From the NCBI GenBank assembly GCA_022601595.1, contig JAJACI010000009.1:1-39121 (forward strand): a stretch of DNA of 39,121 nt, written 5' to 3'. The stretch's first letter is position 1. The number at the start of each line of letters is the position of its first letter. The notes below the pieces were generated by a model. The model was not told the DNA's origin. It made no database searches and saw nothing but the letters and a program-made list of their open reading frames with translations. Of this stretch, positions 8,215-17,042 are shown in pieces. The DNA is from Chlamydiia bacterium. Its GTDB lineage: Bacteria; Chlamydiota; Chlamydiia; Chlamydiales; 2-12-FULL-49-11. The position numbers were made by a program, and so were the translations under genes.

Positions 8215-8673
8215 ATCTAGAAAGATTTTTTCTAGTCGATCTTGTTGTTTAACACTTTCATAGTGAGGTTTTTCTGCAGGCCTCTCTTTTTTTGTCCTTT
8301 TTTTTAGCAATAAGAGAAAGGCTTTTGACTTGATCACCTTACCTCCTGTATCCCTAACTCTAGTTGACAGCTCCCTGTCAGAGGTAACAACGGTTATCTT
8401 TTCTGGTTTTTTTATTCCGTGGAGCTTTTCTATGATAAGATCATCAGCTTCAAGATTTGTGGGGGCATAGGCAACAGTAAGGGGCGGTTTTTCACTGGTA
8501 TGCGGAAAGATAGTTTCATGATGCAGGGGGGTATCAAAAATCATCTCTGCACTATATTTAGTTTGCTTGAGCAAATTAGAAATGAGAAGAACAAAATTCT
8601 TCCTATTTAGATCGGATGGATCCGCATCATGCATCTCAAAAAATAAATTATAACCGTCTATAATGTAGTACAA
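8203..8673 (-). CDS. YacP/Rae1-like NYN-domain endoribonuclease
   Basis: The 156-residue protein matches the YacP-like NYN (DUF901) family, PIN-fold nucleases that include Bacillus Rae1, a ribosome-associated mRNA endonuclease. Conserved acidic positions are visible: D6 in YIIDGYNLF, D47 in MIFDTP, the D77-D78 pair in EADDLI and D99 in VVTSDREL. A lysine-rich tail (about 120-140) suits RNA binding. The ATG overlaps the 3' end of rdgB by 16 bases, so the pair is coupled, and the gene closes the minus-strand run from nqrA. The final residues (Asn-Ser-Arg and the TAG stop) lie inside the terminal repeat of the family B element at 8056-8214, so the natural C terminus has been replaced or trimmed by that insertion. 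Confidence 0.8.
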   Translation of the reverse strand: MYYIIDGYNLFFEMHDADPSDLNRKNFVLLISNLLKQTKYSAEMIFDTPLHHETIFPHTSEKPPLTVAYAPTNLEADDLIIEKLHGIKKPEKITVVTSDRELSTRVRDTGGKVIKSKAFLLLLKKRTKKERPAEKPHYESVKQQDRLEKIFLDNSR

Positions 8674-9269
8674 TGAAACTCTGCTTCTAGGGTGTTTTTG
8701 ATTTTATCAAAAGCGCGGCGTCTATGAGATATTTTTAGTTTTATATCTTCTGTTATTTCTGCAAAAGTATGATTGTAATCATGTTTTACAAAAAGAGAAT
8801 CATAGCCAAATCCGCCAGCACCGGAAGGGGTGTCTAAAAGTCTCCCTTCACACACACCGGTAACTGTTTTAATGACTTTTTCAGGTGTTGCCAGGCAAAG
8901 CGTGCAGCTATAATAGGCGTTTCTTTTAGGGCCTTCTAAATTTTTCATTTCTTCAAGGAGTTTATTTATATTCTCTTTATCAGTCGCTGCATCTCCAGCA
9001 AAGCGTGCACTAAAAACTCCAGGTGCTCCATCTAGTGAGGGGACAACAAGCCCTGAATCGTCAGAAATAGTTAACATTCCTGAAAATTTGGCCGCATGTA
9101 TTGCCTTTAATTTAGCGTTACCTTCAAAAGAATCTTCTGTTTCTTTAGGCGGAGTATAATCCTTAAGATCACGTAAGGAATAGAGATCAAAGGGTTTAAA
9201 GAGGCTTTTTAAGATAGCCTTTAACTCTAATGTTTTATGTAAATTACTAGTAGCTAAGAGAAGTTTCAT
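8658..9269 (-). CDS. rdgB: XTP/dITP pyrophosphatase (Ham1/RdgB family)
   Basis: This 203-residue enzyme hydrolyses deaminated purine nucleoside triphosphates (dITP, XTP) to monophosphates, keeping them out of DNA and RNA. Diagnostic segments are the nucleotide-binding LLLATSNLHKTLEL at the N terminus, EDSFEGNAKLKA, the metal-binding SDDSGLVVPSLDGAPG near 75-90, GFGYDSLFV near 160 and SHRRRAFDK near 185. An in-frame ATG exists 16 codons upstream (9317), but the family begins at the MKLLLATSN segment and AGGTG lies a few bases before the ATG at 9269, so that start is preferred. It follows a TyrP transporter by 67 bp and overlaps the YacP-like gene by 16 bases. Confidence 0.94.
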   Translation of the reverse strand: MKLLLATSNLHKTLELKAILKSLFKPFDLYSLRDLKDYTPPKETEDSFEGNAKLKAIHAAKFSGMLTISDDSGLVVPSLDGAPGVFSARFAGDAATDKENINKLLEEMKNLEGPKRNAYYSCTLCLATPEKVIKTVTGVCEGRLLDTPSGAGGFGYDSLFVKHDYNHTFAEITEDIKLKISHRRRAFDKIKNTLEAEFHCTTL

Positions 9270-9336
9270 AATATCACCTGTTGAAACAAGGATACTAGCT
9301 CTTCGCTTTTTCATCAATCACCAAGAATAGATAAAA

Positions 9337-10557
9337 TCATGATGGGGTGAGAAAGATTTCAAAGCCTAGGTGGTGTAATATACGATTTAATAGGATAAAG
9401 GAGGAAAATAGAGCTAAGAAAAAAAGGATATATTTTCCTCCAAATAGCTGATAAGGGGATTCCCTTTTTTCTATATATCTCCCTTTATAGGCCATCATAA
9501 CAGGAAAGATGCCAAATAGAACTACAGCAATCATCCCTCCAAAATCAAGCGCTTTATAAAAAATAGCAGGATAGGTACTGGCTATTATAAGGGGCGGGAT
9601 CAAAGTGAGTAATAAAATGCCAAAAGGGGGGTGCTTTCTGTCGTTTATTTTTAATCCGTCACAATAAAAATGGGTAACGCTTGTTGCTTGTGCAAGAAAT
9701 GAGGTTAAAATGGCAGTAAAGGCTAAAATGGAAGTTGCTGTTATTACTCTTGGATAAAGTAAGGCAAGCGTTTTTGCAGCATCTAATCCGGATAGGTGAC
9801 TTGCTTCTATACTTATATTACCTGAAACGGGAATAGATCCTAAGGCAATAAAGATCCATACTAGGTAAATAGATAAGGTTAGTATAGATCCAAAGAGGAT
9901 AGACTGTTTCACTCGCTTAATATCCCCTTTCAAATAGTTTGTGATTGTAGGGATCATATTATGAAATCCAAAAGAGATTACCAATATCGGAAGAGGAAAG
10001 AAGGTGTATTTATAATTGGTATAGAGTAGTCTATCTACATCAATATAGCTTAAACATAAGTAGATAACTCCTAGAAAAGATAGGATTTTAAAAATCATTA
10101 AAAATCTGTTTAGGATATCTACAGGTCTGGTGCCTAGATAAATCATCCATCCGAAGATAACGACAAAAAAAACACTTCCTAACCACGGTGCCATAGAAGG
10201 AGCTCCTATGGATTTCAAGATGGAGGTAAAATGGGTGCCGCTTTCTGCAACATAGGCAACAAGCAGAGTATAAAATAGTAAAAGATAGAGGATAAAACAT
10301 AGGGATTTGAAAAAATCTCCCAGTAAAGTGTTTATCATGGACGGGAAATTACTGTTATGTTTGAACCAACCGCCCACCTCTACTAATAAAAGGGCAGTTC
10401 CGGTCATAAGCGCCCATGCCAAGAGGAACATAAATATCGCTGGTATTAGCCCTGCAAAGCCTGTTAGAATAGGTAGCCCAAGCATCCCTGCGCCTATACA
10501 GCTACCTGTTATAAGGAGGCTTCCTCCCACTACGCTGCCTGATTGTGAATGACTCAT
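9337..10557 (-). CDS. tyrP: Aromatic amino acid transporter, TyrP/HAAAP family (copy 1)
   Basis: The 406-residue polytopic inner-membrane protein belongs to the hydroxy/aromatic amino acid permease family (TyrP, Mtr, TnaB), importing tyrosine or tryptophan by proton symport. The N-terminal segment GGSLLITGSCIGAGMLGLP is the family hallmark, followed by about 11 hydrophobic spans. SFGFHNMIPTITNYLKGD (about 190-207) is the conserved mid-protein loop. It starts 12 bases after the thyX stop, in the minus-strand run nqrA-thyX-tyrP-rdgB. A second, diverged TyrP lies at 15834 on the other strand; duplicated tyrP genes are known in Chlamydia. The two may differ in substrate (Tyr versus Trp), which is inference. 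Confidence 0.92.
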   Translation of the reverse strand: MSHSQSGSVVGGSLLITGSCIGAGMLGLPILTGFAGLIPAIFMFLLAWALMTGTALLLVEVGGWFKHNSNFPSMINTLLGDFFKSLCFILYLLLFYTLLVAYVAESGTHFTSILKSIGAPSMAPWLGSVFFVVIFGWMIYLGTRPVDILNRFLMIFKILSFLGVIYLCLSYIDVDRLLYTNYKYTFFPLPILVISFGFHNMIPTITNYLKGDIKRVKQSILFGSILTLSIYLVWIFIALGSIPVSGNISIEASHLSGLDAAKTLALLYPRVITATSILAFTAILTSFLAQATSVTHFYCDGLKINDRKHPPFGILLLTLIPPLIIASTYPAIFYKALDFGGMIAVVLFGIFPVMMAYKGRYIEKRESPYQLFGGKYILFFLALFSSFILLNRILHHLGFEIFLTPS

Positions 10558-10569
10558 AGGAAACCTTAT

Positions 10570-12195
10570 CTAGACAGAATTTTTAAGTGCTTGCTTTTTC
10601 TCATTTCTGATTTCTTGATCAAGTCTGCCTAAATGATGCCCATCAAAATCTACAAATTTAAAAAATTGTTTAAATTCTGGATGCTTTGTAATTACGCTGT
10701 GGCATAAATCTTGAGCAACCTTTCTATAGGAAATATGACCTTGAGGTTGTGATCTTAGTTCACAAAGCCATTGAAGCGCTCGTAGGTTAATATGGAAATA
10801 CCAACGGATGTTATAGGCCATAGGAACAATATATTGAGCCTCTTCAGGTAAATCTTTAGCAATTACGGCAAATGCTTTAGCAGCTGTATCTAGTGCAGAG
10901 GTGTATTCTGCCTCCATCTCTGTCCCTTTTATTTCCTCCGGCACATAATATCCAAGATCGCATGTGAGGAGCTGCTTTTCTTGTGTAAGCATACGGTGTC
11001 TTTGTAAATCTCTGTAAATTCCATAGTCAGCGGTGATTTCAAAGGTGAACTCTGCATGCTCTAGAGCTCGTGGGGATTTGTGTCTTCTGTTCTCTCTATG
11101 TATGCAGCCTTTTTCTAGAAGGGCATAAATTTCATTTGCGGGTCTTTTCCTCAACCCGTCCTTTATATCGCTGTAGGAGGCGTTACAATGAGGGAAAATT
11201 AAGGCGGCTGCAACATTTAAAGGTCCATCAGAGCTTGAGCGAATGAGTCTCACTCGAGGCTCGTTTGTCTTATCCGTCTCTGCTGTTTTAAAGGCTGCCG
11301 CAGCATCTGCTGTATCTTCTGTCATGTTATTCATGAACTTTTTAAAGGTAAGATTGTGCCTATGATTTTCTTCACTACGTCTAACAAAGGATGGAATTAC
11401 CTCGGATAAGGCATCAAAAGAATCTCTAGAAATATCTGAGAATTCCCCTAACTGACAGGAGCCAAGTCTTTGGACAAGCGTCTCAAAAAACCTTCCGTTT
11501 CCAAATACACCCATATTGGTGAGCGTAGATGCAGGAAGTAAACCTCTTAAACAGTCTAAAACCTTTGCTCTGAGCGCAGCGTTATAAGCCCCTTTGGAAA
11601 CACCTGCCTCGTGTGGGTAGTCTTTTGCGATAACAGCCGTGAGTTTTGGAATGAGTGCGCTATATGTTTCAAAAAGGTGGTCACATGTTTTGAGGTATAG
11701 ATCTTTATAGGCCGAGGCCATGATCATTGGCTCTCTAAAATAAGAGTATTTGTCATCAATTTTTTGATCAAAGTAGACATAGCGGGTAGATTTTTCTAAG
11801 GGTGAGCCTCCAATACGGGCATCTTCAATTTGTTTTGCTGCAATCATAGAGATATTTTCAAAAGCAATGTGTGCGCTGCCTAGTTCTCCAATGGAGTCAT
11901 CGCCATAACCATCTAAAATACGATCATAAAAATTTTGTGCTTTAGCAATTGCGGTGGTTTGCCCTTCAGGACTTTTGCCAGAGATTTCATTAAACAGCAT
12001 CTCTTCTTTAGAGATAAAGTCTTTTAGTAGTAGGGAGCGCAGACCAAGTGTGGAGCGCGAATATCTTGAAAAAAGGGCTCCTTTAATTACTTCAGGAAGG
12101 TTTTTTAGCACGAAAACATTGCTTGATAAGCTGGTCACATAACTTTTTAGCAATTCTTCTTCTTCTTTAGTGAATGTCTCTGATGTGGTGTTCAT
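10570..12195 (-). CDS. thyX: Double-length FAD-dependent thymidylate synthase (ThyX)-like protein
   Basis: ThyX makes dTMP from dUMP using methylene-tetrahydrofolate and FAD. Classical ThyX chains are about 220-250 residues; this protein has 541 and appears to contain two ThyX units. The N-terminal unit has GSAHIAFENISMIAAKQIED (107-126), then R127-IGG-SPLEK-STRY139, close to the second half of the signature RHRxxSxNxxSxRY but with one extra residue and no RHR. The C-terminal unit has EHAEFTFEITADYGIYRDLQ (379-398) and R399-H-R401, but continues MLTQEKQLLT without the Ser/Asn/Ser pattern. Both units end in matching helical blocks (GNGRFFETLVQRLG; INLRALQWLCELRS). Long ThyX-like proteins occur in chlamydiae. 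The active sites may be built from complementary halves, or one unit may be structural. Confidence 0.85.
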   Translation of the reverse strand: MNTTSETFTKEEEELLKSYVTSLSSNVFVLKNLPEVIKGALFSRYSRSTLGLRSLLLKDFISKEEMLFNEISGKSPEGQTTAIAKAQNFYDRILDGYGDDSIGELGSAHIAFENISMIAAKQIEDARIGGSPLEKSTRYVYFDQKIDDKYSYFREPMIMASAYKDLYLKTCDHLFETYSALIPKLTAVIAKDYPHEAGVSKGAYNAALRAKVLDCLRGLLPASTLTNMGVFGNGRFFETLVQRLGSCQLGEFSDISRDSFDALSEVIPSFVRRSEENHRHNLTFKKFMNNMTEDTADAAAAFKTAETDKTNEPRVRLIRSSSDGPLNVAAALIFPHCNASYSDIKDGLRKRPANEIYALLEKGCIHRENRRHKSPRALEHAEFTFEITADYGIYRDLQRHRMLTQEKQLLTCDLGYYVPEEIKGTEMEAEYTSALDTAAKAFAVIAKDLPEEAQYIVPMAYNIRWYFHINLRALQWLCELRSQPQGHISYRKVAQDLCHSVITKHPEFKQFFKFVDFDGHHLGRLDQEIRNEKKQALKNSV

Positions 12196-12258
12196 ATAAC
12201 CTTCCTTTTTACAGTTGAGAAAGCCAAAGTATAGACAGATAGACTAATTATTGCATCC

Positions 12259-13575
12259 TTAATTCATATACAGCTCTAGATATTCTTCTTTTGCCTCTGA
12301 AAATATAGCCATAAGAGAAATTTTTGAGGGGCAAATGTATTCACAAATAGATAGATCATCTGTATCCATCTCTAAAAACCCCAAAGAGATAGCAAGAGAG
12401 TAGTCTTTTGCAAGCAGTGCTTTTATTAGGGGCTCTATATAAATATGAAGAGGAAAATAGGGTTGATAAATGTCTTTTGCAATAAATGGACGCTCCTCTC
12501 CTCCCAGTTTGTAGGGCGGGGCAAAGGAGGCTCTTTTTTTGAAAAAACCACCAATATAGGCTCTGGTTATGGTAGACTTATCTGTTCCTAGCTTAAGAAA
12601 AGGTAGTATCTCATCTTGTTTTTCTGAAATAAAGGATGTAATAACGGTGTCTTTTTCCCGGAGATACGATCTTCCGGTCATTCCTGTTAAAGGATCGCCT
12701 GAGATGTAGTTTTTTTTATCCCCTATAAGTTCAAGAATGGATGCGCCTTTGGTTGTTTTTACTAGTTTCCTCTCTTTCTGGGAAAAGCCTTCCCCTGCTA
12801 AAGCAATTATTTTTTCTGAAAAAGGGACACCGTATAGGCTTAAAGAACCAATGGAGAGGATATCGTAGACATCTAAAGACCAAACGACATCATCGATAGC
12901 GGTGATAGGGTCAAAGGCTGATATGTGGATGGAAGGGCTCTGTATTGGATGAGGACCGGTAGCTTTATGAAAGGTTACAGGTAGGGGATTTAAAAAGGCT
13001 TGTTCATTATAAATAAGATGGATAGGGGCGATCCTCTCTAGGAATTTCACTCCAGCTGTAAAAAGGGCTTTGTTTTCTTTGTAGATATGCTTATACGAAG
13101 GGGTGTATGGTGCGGAGGTTACCGTGTTTATAAAAATAGAGCGTGGTAGGTCCTCTTTATTAATGACTCTATGAAAAGGGCGTTTGTGAATGTAAAAAGA
13201 AAATCCTTTTTTTAATAGCTGCGGCATTATCTGCTCTTTTGCTAAATTTGTATTTATCAACTCAGGAGTGGCAGGTAGCAAGGGTTCCATTTCAATAATT
13301 ACCGCTGTAATCCTCCTTCGTTCCCCTCGTTGGATCTCTATTATTTTTCCAGACACCCCTGATAAATAGAGTCTATCTTGGTTATGGATATCTTTTGCTA
13401 AAGGCTCGCCCTTCAAAATGGTGTCACCTGTCTCTTTCAAGAGTTTTAGATGTAGATAGGTAAATGCCGAAAGGTCTATGCAAACCATTTTTATAGGGAT
13501 TTCTATGATCTTAGTATCATCTGCTTTGTTTTTAAAGGGAAGGTTAAGACCTTTTGTCGTAGAAATATGACCCAT
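12259..13575 (-). CDS. nqrA: Na+-translocating NADH:quinone reductase subunit A
   Basis: NqrA is the peripheral, quinone-associated subunit of the six-subunit sodium-pumping NADH:quinone oxidoreductase on the inner membrane. The 438-residue protein begins with KGLNLPF as in the family and carries the D-PLTGMTGRSY-type segment near 370 of the chain. An in-frame ATG lies 16 codons upstream (13623), but GGAG sits 7 bases before the ATG at 13575 and the family start matches there. The gene is divergent from greA across about 110 bp, an arrangement also found in Chlamydia. The other nqr subunits are not in the window, so the complex is encoded at dispersed loci. thyX follows 63 bp downstream. Confidence 0.9.
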   Translation of the reverse strand: MGHISTTKGLNLPFKNKADDTKIIEIPIKMVCIDLSAFTYLHLKLLKETGDTILKGEPLAKDIHNQDRLYLSGVSGKIIEIQRGERRRITAVIIEMEPLLPATPELINTNLAKEQIMPQLLKKGFSFYIHKRPFHRVINKEDLPRSIFINTVTSAPYTPSYKHIYKENKALFTAGVKFLERIAPIHLIYNEQAFLNPLPVTFHKATGPHPIQSPSIHISAFDPITAIDDVVWSLDVYDILSIGSLSLYGVPFSEKIIALAGEGFSQKERKLVKTTKGASILELIGDKKNYISGDPLTGMTGRSYLREKDTVITSFISEKQDEILPFLKLGTDKSTITRAYIGGFFKKRASFAPPYKLGGEERPFIAKDIYQPYFPLHIYIEPLIKALLAKDYSLAISLGFLEMDTDDLSICEYICPSKISLMAIFSEAKEEYLELYMN

Positions 13576-13687
13576 AGCTATTCTCCAATTGCACCTAAAG
13601 TGATTTTCACCTATACTGATCATATTGTATATCTTTTGAGATCATAAATAAATAAATAACAGCTTTTAAAGTAGAAGGTTTAGATTA

Positions 13688-15826
13688 ATGGCATATTTCG
13701 AGCAGTTTAAAAAACACATTCAAGAGAATAATTTACCTACAGCGGTCTCTTTATGGCAGGAGTACTGTATGAGTGATGAGGTAGATCCTGAAGAAATGAG
13801 TGCAATTTTAAGGGAAATTAAGCTTGCTCATTTTGTGGAGTCATTTGGTGTTTATGTAGAAGAGGGGCTTCCTTTATGGAGAGATTTACCAGAAAGCTCT
13901 GAAAAAAATGAAATACTTAAGTTGATTTTCGATCTTCAAACTACAGACAGCGCTGAATATGCAGAAATAGCCCATACCTATTTAAAAGAAAAATATGGAA
14001 TGATTGATATATTTTCTGAGTTACTGAAAATTACCGGACTACGAGACGGAGAAACCTTTAAGGGGTGCATTCGTAATTTTGAGCTTCTTATTCATTTGCA
14101 GAAAGGGAAATTTTGTTTTCATGCAGGTAGCTGGGGCGTCGGCGAGGTGATGGATATATCTTTTTTAAGAAGAGAGATTTCTATTGAATTTGAAAATGTA
14201 TCTGATACAAAAGAAATTAGTTTTAAAAATGCTTTTAAAATCTTGACTCCCATGTCAAGTGATCATTTCCTGTCTAGGCGCTTTGGGGATCCAGAAAAAT
14301 TCGAAGCCTTTACCAGGCAAAATCCGCTAGATGCTATCAAGTTGTTATTGAAAGATTTAGGTGACAGTACTGCTTTTGAAATTAGAGAAGAGATGGAAGG
14401 ACTTGTTATTCCTGAAGAGGAGTGGGCAAAATGGTGGAGCAGTGTTCGCGGGAAGCTGAAAAAAGATACGGAAATTATTTATCCTCCATCTTTAAAAATT
14501 CCTTTTAGACTAAATACGATGAAAGAAACTCAGGAAGATCGCTTAAAGGCCTCAATAGAGGGTGTGAAAAGTATTAAAGAGATGATTGATATATTGTATA
14601 CCTTCTTAAGAGATTTTAGTGTCCTTGCAAAAGAGGAAAGTCTCAATGCTTTTTTAAGAAAAGAGCTGGCAAACGTCTTGTTTAATAAGAATATCACCGT
14701 TGCCGAAGAGATACAGATCTTGTTTTTACTAAGTGATCTAAATGATTCACAGGGAGAAAATATAGAAGAGAGCGTGAAAAAGCTATCTAGAATCCCTGAA
14801 ATAATTGAGTCTATAAAGATCTTAAGTTATAAAAGACGGCTTTTATCTGTTATCCGAAAAGTACGGGAAGACTGGCTAGAGCTTTTCTGCGATCTAGTAG
14901 TATCTAAAAAGAAGCATTCTTTACGTGATTTTCTTTTTGATGAAATTATTCAGAGCAAACAAGAGGCCTTTTTATCTGAAAAGATTGAAGAGATGCTGAA
15001 ATATCCAGCCACTTATCCAAATGCCTTTCTTTGGTTTTTCCAAAAGATTATGAAAAAGAAAACTACCTTATTTATGGATCAAGATTCTCTAAATAAGGCT
15101 TTTGAAGCATTTTTTGTGTTGATGTATCATGTTGAGGTTGAGTTAAAGGACCGTATCCTTACTAAAAAAATGCATGCAATGTTAACAGACAAGAGATTTG
15201 AGATTGTTCGTAGGATTTTTAAGGGGGCTTCAAAAGAGGTGATTAGAGAATTGCTTCTCCTTTCTACAAAATGCCAAGTACTCACTTCCCATGATAAGAG
15301 CGTATTGCACTCTTTAGCAGCGGTTGTCTATCCTGAGCTTGCTCAAAATAGTAGCGATACCGACGAAGAGGTTATTTGGACAACAGCAGAAGGGTTAAAA
15401 AAAGTTACCGATAGAATAGAGCAAATAGCTACCAAAGATGTGATAGAGAATGCCAAAGATATAGAAATAGCAAGAGCTCATGGTGATCTTCGTGAAAATA
15501 GTGAATATAAATTTGCTCAAGAGAAAAGGGCAAGCCTTCAAAAGGAGATGAAGACTCTTTCTGCGCAGATTAAAAAGGCTCGTGTATTATCTAAAGAAGA
15601 TATTGATATTTCTTCAGTTGGTGTGGGTACTAAAGTAAGGATTGTAGATTTAGAAGGGGCGGAAAAAAAATACAGTATCCTTGGTCCTTTTGAGGCTGAT
15701 ACCAATAGTGGTATTATTTCTGCACAGTCGAAGCTTGCAAAATACTTATTAAATAAAAAAGTTGGTGAAAAAGTGATATTTAATGATACTACATGGGAAA
15801 TCAAAGAAATCACTCATGCAATATAG
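13688..15826 (+). CDS. greA: Transcription elongation factor GreA with long chlamydial N-terminal extension
   Basis: GreA rescues backtracked RNA polymerase by stimulating cleavage of the nascent RNA. Usual GreA has about 158 residues; here the Gre module occupies roughly residues 555-712 of a 712-residue chain. The coiled-coil tip is intact: ARAHGDLRENSEY, with the acidic pair (Asp and Glu) that coordinates Mg2+ in the polymerase channel. The C-terminal FKBP-like domain follows (VGVGTKVRIVDLEG...WEIKEIT). The N-terminal about 550 residues are helical and specific to chlamydial GreA; a short stretch near 140-165 (GSWGVGEVMDISF) looks like a small beta module. AAGG precedes the ATG. tyrP copy 2 begins 8 bases after the stop and uvrB immediately after that, suggesting one transcript. 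Confidence 0.92.
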   Translation: MAYFEQFKKHIQENNLPTAVSLWQEYCMSDEVDPEEMSAILREIKLAHFVESFGVYVEEGLPLWRDLPESSEKNEILKLIFDLQTTDSAEYAEIAHTYLKEKYGMIDIFSELLKITGLRDGETFKGCIRNFELLIHLQKGKFCFHAGSWGVGEVMDISFLRREISIEFENVSDTKEISFKNAFKILTPMSSDHFLSRRFGDPEKFEAFTRQNPLDAIKLLLKDLGDSTAFEIREEMEGLVIPEEEWAKWWSSVRGKLKKDTEIIYPPSLKIPFRLNTMKETQEDRLKASIEGVKSIKEMIDILYTFLRDFSVLAKEESLNAFLRKELANVLFNKNITVAEEIQILFLLSDLNDSQGENIEESVKKLSRIPEIIESIKILSYKRRLLSVIRKVREDWLELFCDLVVSKKKHSLRDFLFDEIIQSKQEAFLSEKIEEMLKYPATYPNAFLWFFQKIMKKKTTLFMDQDSLNKAFEAFFVLMYHVEVELKDRILTKKMHAMLTDKRFEIVRRIFKGASKEVIRELLLLSTKCQVLTSHDKSVLHSLAAVVYPELAQNSSDTDEEVIWTTAEGLKKVTDRIEQIATKDVIENAKDIEIARAHGDLRENSEYKFAQEKRASLQKEMKTLSAQIKKARVLSKEDIDISSVGVGTKVRIVDLEGAEKKYSILGPFEADTNSGIISAQSKLAKYLLNKKVGEKVIFNDTTWEIKEITHAI

Positions 15827-15833
15827 GTAGCAT

Positions 15834-17042
15834 ATGAATGCATCAAAAGTAGCAGGTGGAACACTACTTGTTAGTGGTACAACCATTGGGGCAGGCCTCT
15901 TAGGCCTTCCTGCAACATGTGCATTTATGGGCTTTTATCCATCGATACTATTATTTTTTATATGCTGGTTATTTATGCTCGCAGCTGGTATTTTCTTTGT
16001 GGACATCTCCTGTGATATTAAGAAAAAAGCAAATATTATCACTATGGCTGAGAAGACAATAGGCAAATGGGGGATGGCAGTTTCTTGGATATCCTATCTT
16101 TTACTCTTATATTCCTTGATGGCTCTTTATCTAACAGGTAGCGCGGTAATATTCAAAGATGCAATGGAGATTTTATTTGGCATTAGCTTGCCCTCATTTG
16201 CTGCGAGCTTTATTTTACCTCTGCTTTTTGGATGGCTCATTTATTTAGGGACCTATGGCGTTGATATGGTTAACCGTTATCTAATGGCTGCACTAGTGCT
16301 ATCATATGTATTGCTGGTAAGCTTTTTACCGTCGCATATCCAAATGGAAAATTTACAGCACTATGCATTTATCCCTGCTATCTACGCCCTTCCTTTTGTT
16401 ATTACCGCCTTTGGCTATCATATTATTATACCCACTCTTGGTTCTTATATGAAATATGATAGGAAGATGATGATCTATTCGGTGGTAATAGGCAGTGTGA
16501 TTGCTCTTGTGATAAACACTTTGTGGCAGTTTTTAGTATTAGGAGTGGTCCCTTTAGATACTTTGGCAATTGCTTGGAAGGCAGATACCCCCATTACCCC
16601 TGCTCTTGCAAAAATGGTTACTTCTAATGTTTTAGGAATAGGGGTATACCTTTTTTCTATCTTTGCTATTTTAACTTCTTTTTTAGGGGTCGCTTTGAGT
16701 TTGTCTGATTTTTTAATAGACGGTTTTAAAATAAAAAAGGGGTGGGAAGGGAGGCTCCTTGCTATTGCCCTCACCTTTGTGCCGCCGCTACTATTTATAT
16801 CTACTTACGGGAATGGATTTTTACTCGCCCTTGGCTATGCAGGTGCTTTTGTCGCAATTTTGCTTCTCTTTATCCCATCAATGATGGTGTGGAAGTTAAA
16901 AGGGCACACCTTCTATCAGAGCACAATGGGACATACTCTTATGATAACTACCGTCATTTTTGCAGGATGTATTGTGACAGTGAATATATTGAATAGATGG
17001 GGATTTTTCACAAAGATCCTAGAAAAGATTGGAGGGCTCTAG
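15834..17042 (+). CDS. tyrP: Aromatic amino acid transporter, TyrP/HAAAP family (copy 2)
   Basis: The 402-residue polytopic membrane protein has the family N terminus (AGGTLLVSGTTIGAGLLGLP), about 11 hydrophobic spans and the conserved loop ITAFGYHIIIPTLGSYMKYD (about 185-204). It imports aromatic amino acids, on which chlamydiae depend because they lack complete biosynthesis. It is clearly a paralogue of the minus-strand copy at 9337 but diverged along its whole length, so the duplication is old. The ATG lies 8 bases past the greA stop, and the stop TAG directly abuts the ATG of uvrB with no spacer, indicating translational coupling inside a greA-tyrP-uvrB operon. Confidence 0.92.
   Translation: MNASKVAGGTLLVSGTTIGAGLLGLPATCAFMGFYPSILLFFICWLFMLAAGIFFVDISCDIKKKANIITMAEKTIGKWGMAVSWISYLLLLYSLMALYLTGSAVIFKDAMEILFGISLPSFAASFILPLLFGWLIYLGTYGVDMVNRYLMAALVLSYVLLVSFLPSHIQMENLQHYAFIPAIYALPFVITAFGYHIIIPTLGSYMKYDRKMMIYSVVIGSVIALVINTLWQFLVLGVVPLDTLAIAWKADTPITPALAKMVTSNVLGIGVYLFSIFAILTSFLGVALSLSDFLIDGFKIKKGWEGRLLAIALTFVPPLLFISTYGNGFLLALGYAGAFVAILLLFIPSMMVWKLKGHTFYQSTMGHTLMITTVIFAGCIVTVNILNRWGFFTKILEKIGGL

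Noticed and set aside
13566..13623. Upstream ATG of nqrA at 13623
   Set aside because: No ribosome site precedes it and the extra 16 residues are absent from the NqrA family; the ATG at 13575 has GGAG at good spacing.
16475..16774. Open frame of 99 codons opposite tyrP copy 2
   Set aside because: Antisense to hydrophobic membrane spans, which often leave open reverse frames; no supporting features.
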